This document shows positions 6,787-9,141 of a stretch of DNA of 9,141 nt, one piece after another (the first letter of the stretch is position 1; each line of letters begins with the position of its first letter). This stretch comes from Acidobacteriota bacterium (lineage in GTDB: Bacteria; Acidobacteriota; Thermoanaerobaculia; Multivoradales; UBA5704). The DNA lies in the NCBI GenBank assembly GCA_003223675.1, contig QHVW01000863.1, forward strand, positions 1-9,141, given 5' to 3'. Below the pieces are notes generated by a model. That model was not told the DNA's origin and did not search any database. It saw only the letters and a program-made list of their open reading frames with translations. A program made the position numbers and the translations under genes.

Positions 6787-8535
6787 ATGAATGAAGCGCC
6801 GATCCGCCTGCTGATCGTCGACGACAGCCCCGAGGACCGGGAGCTCTACCGGCGGCTGCTCGCCCAGGACCGCGAGCACGCCTACGAGCTCCTGGAGGCC
6901 GAGACGGGGGAGGAGGGGCTCGCCCTGGCGCGCGAGCGGAGCCCCGACTGCCTGCTGCTCGACTACCGGCTGCCGGACGTCGACGGCCTGGAATTCCTCG
7001 CCCGGCTGCCGGCGGAGACGCTGGTGCCGGTGATCGTGCTCACCGGGCAGGGAAGCGAGGCGGTGGCCGTGGAGGCGATGAAGAGCGGCGCCCAGGACTA
7101 CCTGCTGAAGGGGAGCGTCACCCCCGACCGGCTCCAGCACGCGGTCCAGAATGCCATCGAGAAGGTGGCCCTCCGCCGCAAGGTGGAGGAGCGCACGGCC
7201 GAGCTGGCCGAGGCCAACGCCGCCCTGCGCCGCATGTACGACGATCTGGAGGAGCTGGTCGAGCAGCGCACGGCCCAGCTCTCGGTAGCCAACGAGGACC
7301 TCAAGCGGGAGATCCGGGTGCGCGAGTGGGCGGAGCAGGAGCGCGCCCGCCTCCTCGTGCTGGAGCAGCAGGCGCGCAAGCAGGCCGAGGAGGCCAACCG
7401 CACCAAGGACGAGTTCCTGGCCACCCTCTCCCACGAGCTGCGCACGCCCCTCAACGCCATCCTCGGCTGGGTGCAGGTGCTGCGCTCCGGCAAGCTCGAC
7501 CCTACCGCCGCCGCCCGGGCCCTGGAGACCATCGAGCGCAACGCCCGGGTGCAGGCGCAGCTCATCGCCGACCTGCTCGACGTCTCGCGCATCATCACCG
7601 GCAAGCTCCGCCTCGACTTCAAGCCGGTCGACCTGCGCCGCATCATCGACGCGGCCCTCGACAGCGTCCGCCCGGCCGCCGACGCCAAGGGGATCCAGCT
7701 CGAGGTCTCCATCGCCCCGCTGGCGAGCCCGGTGCTGGGCGACGCCGACCGCCTGCAGCAGGTGATCTGGAACCTGCTCTCCAACTCGATCAAGTTCACC
7801 TCCCGGGGCGGCCGGGTCGAGGTCCGGCTGCGCGAGGCGGACGCCAACGCCGTCATCCGGGTGAGCGACACGGGGATCGGCATCCGTCCCGACTTCCTCC
7901 CCTACGTCTTCGACCGCTTCCGCCAAGCCGAGGGGTCGATCACCCGCACCCACGGCGGCCTGGGGCTGGGGCTGTCGATCGTGCGCCATCTGATCGAGCT
8001 GCACGGCGGCACGGCCGAGGTCGAGAGCGAGGGGGAGGGGGAGGGGGCCACCTTCACCGTGCGGCTGCCGCTGCGGGCGGAGCTGGCCGAGGACCCGCTC
8101 GACAGCACCGCCGTGGGCCAGAGCCTGTTCAGCAAGCCCGACCTCCTCAGCGGCGTGCGCGTGGTGGTGGTGGAGGACGAGGCCGACACCCGCGAGCTGC
8201 TGGTGATGGCCCTCCAGCAGTGCGGCGCCGAGGTGGCGGCCTACGGCTCCGCGGCCGAGGCCCTCGCCGCGCTCGACCGCGCGGTGCCGGACGTCCTGCT
8301 CTCGGACATCGGCATGCCGGTCCAGGACGGTTATGACCTGATCCACAAGCTGCGGGCGCGCGGGCCCGGCCGTGGAGGGGACGTCCCCGCCGCCGCCCTC
8401 ACCGCCTACGCCCGCGCCGAGGACCGCCTGCGCGCCCTGGAGGCCGGCTACCAGACCCATCTCGCCAAGCCGGTCGATCCCTCCGAGCTGATCAGCACGG
8501 TGGCGCGGCTGGCCGGCCGGCGGGTCACGCCGTAG
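6787..8535 (+). CDS. Hybrid histidine kinase (REC - coiled coil - HisKA - HATPase - REC)
   Basis: A 582-residue cytoplasmic protein with no membrane segment, starting 4 bases after the receiver stop; its ribosome site is weak, suggesting coupling. Residues 6-125 are an N-terminal receiver (IVDDSPED, Asp59 in [20 protein letters not shown]). Residues about 128-205 are a Glu/Arg-rich coiled coil. HisKA has His216 ([10 protein letters not shown]). HATPase has Asn333, Asp361 (SDTGIGI) and GGLGLGL at 390-396. The C-terminal receiver, about 453-575, has VVEDE, Asp507 (LLSDIGMP), ALTAYA and AKPVD. The N-terminal receiver would accept phosphate from an upstream kinase and control HisKA activity; the C-terminal receiver takes phosphate from His216. 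No HPt domain or DNA-binding output is present in the window, so the final target is unknown. It lies at the end of block 2. Confidence 0.94.
   Translation: MNEAPIRLLIVDDSPEDRELYRRLLAQDREHAYELLEAETGEEGLALARERSPDCLLLDYRLPDVDGLEFLARLPAETLVPVIVLTGQGSEAVAVEAMKSGAQDYLLKGSVTPDRLQHAVQNAIEKVALRRKVEERTAELAEANAALRRMYDDLEELVEQRTAQLSVANEDLKREIRVREWAEQERARLLVLEQQARKQAEEANRTKDEFLATLSHELRTPLNAILGWVQVLRSGKLDPTAAARALETIERNARVQAQLIADLLDVSRIITGKLRLDFKPVDLRRIIDAALDSVRPAADAKGIQLEVSIAPLASPVLGDADRLQQVIWNLLSNSIKFTSRGGRVEVRLREADANAVIRVSDTGIGIRPDFLPYVFDRFRQAEGSITRTHGGLGLGLSIVRHLIELHGGTAEVESEGEGEGATFTVRLPLRAELAEDPLDSTAVGQSLFSKPDLLSGVRVVVVEDEADTRELLVMALQQCGAEVAAYGSAAEALAALDRAVPDVLLSDIGMPVQDGYDLIHKLRARGPGRGGDVPAAALTAYARAEDRLRALEAGYQTHLAKPVDPSELISTVARLAGRRVTP
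8029..8046 (+). repeat. In-frame GAGGGG x3 hexanucleotide repeat
   Basis: Three tandem copies of GAGGGG encode Glu-Gly three times in a loop of the hybrid kinase ATPase domain, after the G2 box and before the last strand. Copy-number change would keep the reading frame and only alter loop length. The tract also contains three runs of five G separated by single A bases. Confidence 0.85.
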
Positions 8536-8542
8536 CCTGAAA

Positions 8543-8576
8543 GCCTGCCTCGACCCAGGCGAACGGCGAACCGTTC
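8543..8576 (+). terminator. Two small hairpins just after the hybrid kinase (possible weak terminator)
   Basis: GCCTG (8543-8547) pairs with CAGGC (8556-8560), and immediately afterwards GAACGG (8561-8566) pairs with CCGTTC (8571-8576) around a CGAA loop. They begin 8 bases after the kinase stop. Neither is followed by a T-run, so this is not a canonical intrinsic terminator. The hairpins could still protect the 3' end or help termination. Confidence 0.3.
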
Positions 8577-8702
8577 CGCGAAGACGAGCAATCGCTCCCG
8601 GTTTTCGCGCATTGGCTCCGGAGATCCGTTCATTCGGACCGGGGAGCGAACAAACCGGAAGCCTCTCGCGTTCAATCGCTTTCCACAAATCTTGCTCGGG
8701 AC

Positions 8703-8727
8703 CGCGGAGCGATCGGTCCGCTCCGCG
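8703..8727. repeat. 9-bp perfect hairpin
   Basis: CGCGGAGCG (8703-8711) and CGCTCCGCG (8719-8727) are exact reverse complements separated by a 7-base loop. This is the strongest short stem in the intergenic region and could act as a transcript-end or REP-like structure in either direction. Confidence 0.75.
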
Positions 8728-8729
8728 CA

Positions 8730-8805
8730 TCCGTTCATTCGCTCCGCGGAACGGACGGACGGCTCCGCGGAGCGGTTGAGCCGGAATCCGGAGCCAATGA
8801 ACGGA
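8730..8805. repeat. 76-base imperfect palindrome
   Basis: The region is symmetric about 8767/8768. The outer arms TCCGTTCATT (8730-8739) and AATGAACGGA (8796-8805) are exact reverse complements. Six further bases pair at 8741-8746 with 8789-8794, and the centre GCTCCGCGGAGC (8762-8773) is a perfect 12-base palindrome. By hand count, 27 of 38 positions form Watson-Crick pairs and two more are G-T. The shared centre of outer and inner arms shows that this is one element rather than chance fragments. Confidence 0.75.
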
Positions 8806-8949
8806 AAGCCGGTCCGGTCGGCCCTGCGAGGCTGAGGATCGCGCCTCAGAGCGGAGCGGATGCTCGCGACCGGGGTCGAGCCGGAGCGGAGACCGCGCAG
8901 GTTGAGCAAAAATCCGGAGCGGATGTCCGGACGAGAGGGGCGGATGCTC

Positions 8950-9141
8950 TCACGAGGATTCCAGCCCTCCCGCGGACCCCGTCGAAAGCTCGGCTCCGGC
9001 CTTGCGATACTTCGTGGGCTTCCGCCGGAAGCCGTAGGATTCAATGAGGAGGGTCTCTTCCCTGAGGAGAGCCCGCAGAACCCGATAGAGCACGGCGCGG
9101 TCCGGCTGGTAGCCCAGAGCTTGACAGAGGTCGTGTTGGGT
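8950..9141 (-). CDS. C-terminal fragment of an unrecognised protein with a winged-helix-like tail (5' end outside window)
   Basis: Read from base 9141 down, the minus strand is open for 63 codons and stops with TGA at 8952-8950. No start is visible because the gene enters from beyond the right edge. The visible residues look like a folded helix-turn-helix or winged-helix tail: TQHDLCQALGYQPDR, then AVLYRVLRALLREETLLIES, then a basic YGFRRKPTKYRKA segment, followed by a Gly/Ser-rich end. Third codon positions are mostly G or C, like the other genes here. The pattern suggests DNA or RNA binding, but I do not recognise the family, and the tail could belong to a regulator, a helicase-type ATPase or a mobile-element protein. 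It is convergent with the hybrid kinase gene. Confidence 0.55.
   Translation of the reverse strand, partial: TQHDLCQALGYQPDRAVLYRVLRALLREETLLIESYGFRRKPTKYRKAGAELSTGSAGGLESS

Larger units (their letters stand above)
8603..8949. repeat. Repeat-rich convergent intergenic region with related short inverted and direct repeats
   Basis: This stretch has no convincing gene but shows a small vocabulary of recurring words. ATCCGTTCATTCG occurs exactly at 8624-8636 and 8729-8741. ATTGGCTCCGGA (8611-8622) recurs as its reverse complement at 8787-8798. CCGGAGCGGA occurs at 8881-8890 and 8914-8923. CGGATGCTC occurs at 8857-8865 and 8941-8949. The words CGGAGCG and CGCTCCG recur on both strands and build hairpins. 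The layout resembles a degenerate cluster of REP-like palindromic elements between two convergent genes (hybrid kinase and the minus-strand partial gene). No transposase or target duplication is visible. Confidence 0.7.

Noticed and set aside
6736..8730. Long minus-strand open frame (664 codons) opposite the hybrid kinase
   Set aside because: It mirrors the codon bias of the kinase, shows no recognisable motif and runs into the repeat region; it is an antisense artefact.
8603..8949. CRISPR array
   Set aside because: The repeats are short, occur in both orientations and are irregularly spaced; there are no uniform spacers and no cas genes.
8448..9044. Minus-strand 198-codon frame with repeated Arg/Ser/Asn-rich segments (for example VRSAERMNG, VRSPVRMNG)
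   Set aside because: The apparent protein repeats follow the DNA-level palindromic words, appear in a frame different from the better-supported 8950-9141 frame, and the frame runs into the end of the hybrid kinase. A repetitive coding gene is not excluded but is unlikely.

Overview
The window is uniformly GC-rich, with strong G/C preference at third codon positions. It comes from a Gram-negative (diderm) bacterium, since it encodes an outer-membrane TonB-dependent receptor and an exported YfiR-family protein. The gene set would fit an Acidobacteriota- or deltaproteobacteria-like environmental organism, but the sequence does not settle the lineage. It holds eight plus-strand genes in two tight blocks, one partial minus-strand gene at the right edge, and a repeat-rich convergent intergenic region.

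Block 1 (1-2285) is the 3' end of an operon for a membrane-associated oxidoreductase of the complex I / group 4 hydrogenase type. It contains the C-terminal part of a large (NuoD/HycE-like) subunit whose usual nickel-binding DPCxxC motif reads DPSFHN, then one polypeptide fusing a two-cluster ferredoxin domain to a NuoB/HycG-like small subunit. Coupled to these by 4-base stop/start overlaps are a PTS EIIA type-2 protein and a very short C4 zinc-ribbon protein. The first two genes should form part of the electron-transfer arm. The last two look regulatory, but their link to the complex is inferred from position only.

Block 2 (2446-8535) is a five-gene signalling operon: TonB-dependent receptor, YfiR-family periplasmic protein, membrane histidine kinase with a CHASE8-like sensor and HAMP domain, stand-alone Rcp1-type receiver, and a cytoplasmic hybrid kinase (REC - coiled coil - HisKA - HATPase - REC). 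The genes overlap or lie within 4 bases of one another. In the YfiBNR systems YfiR restrains a CHASE8-containing diguanylate cyclase. Here the same periplasmic sensor logic appears to be wired to a histidine kinase and a phosphorelay with no GGDEF, DNA-binding or HPt domain in view. This is the most interesting system in the window.

The right end (8536-8949) has no convincing gene. It is filled with related short words (CGGAGCGGA / TCCGCTCCG and TCCGTTCATT / AATGAACGGA) that build several hairpins, including a 76-base imperfect palindrome. It separates the hybrid kinase from a convergent, truncated minus-strand gene (8950-9141) with a winged-helix-like C-terminus.
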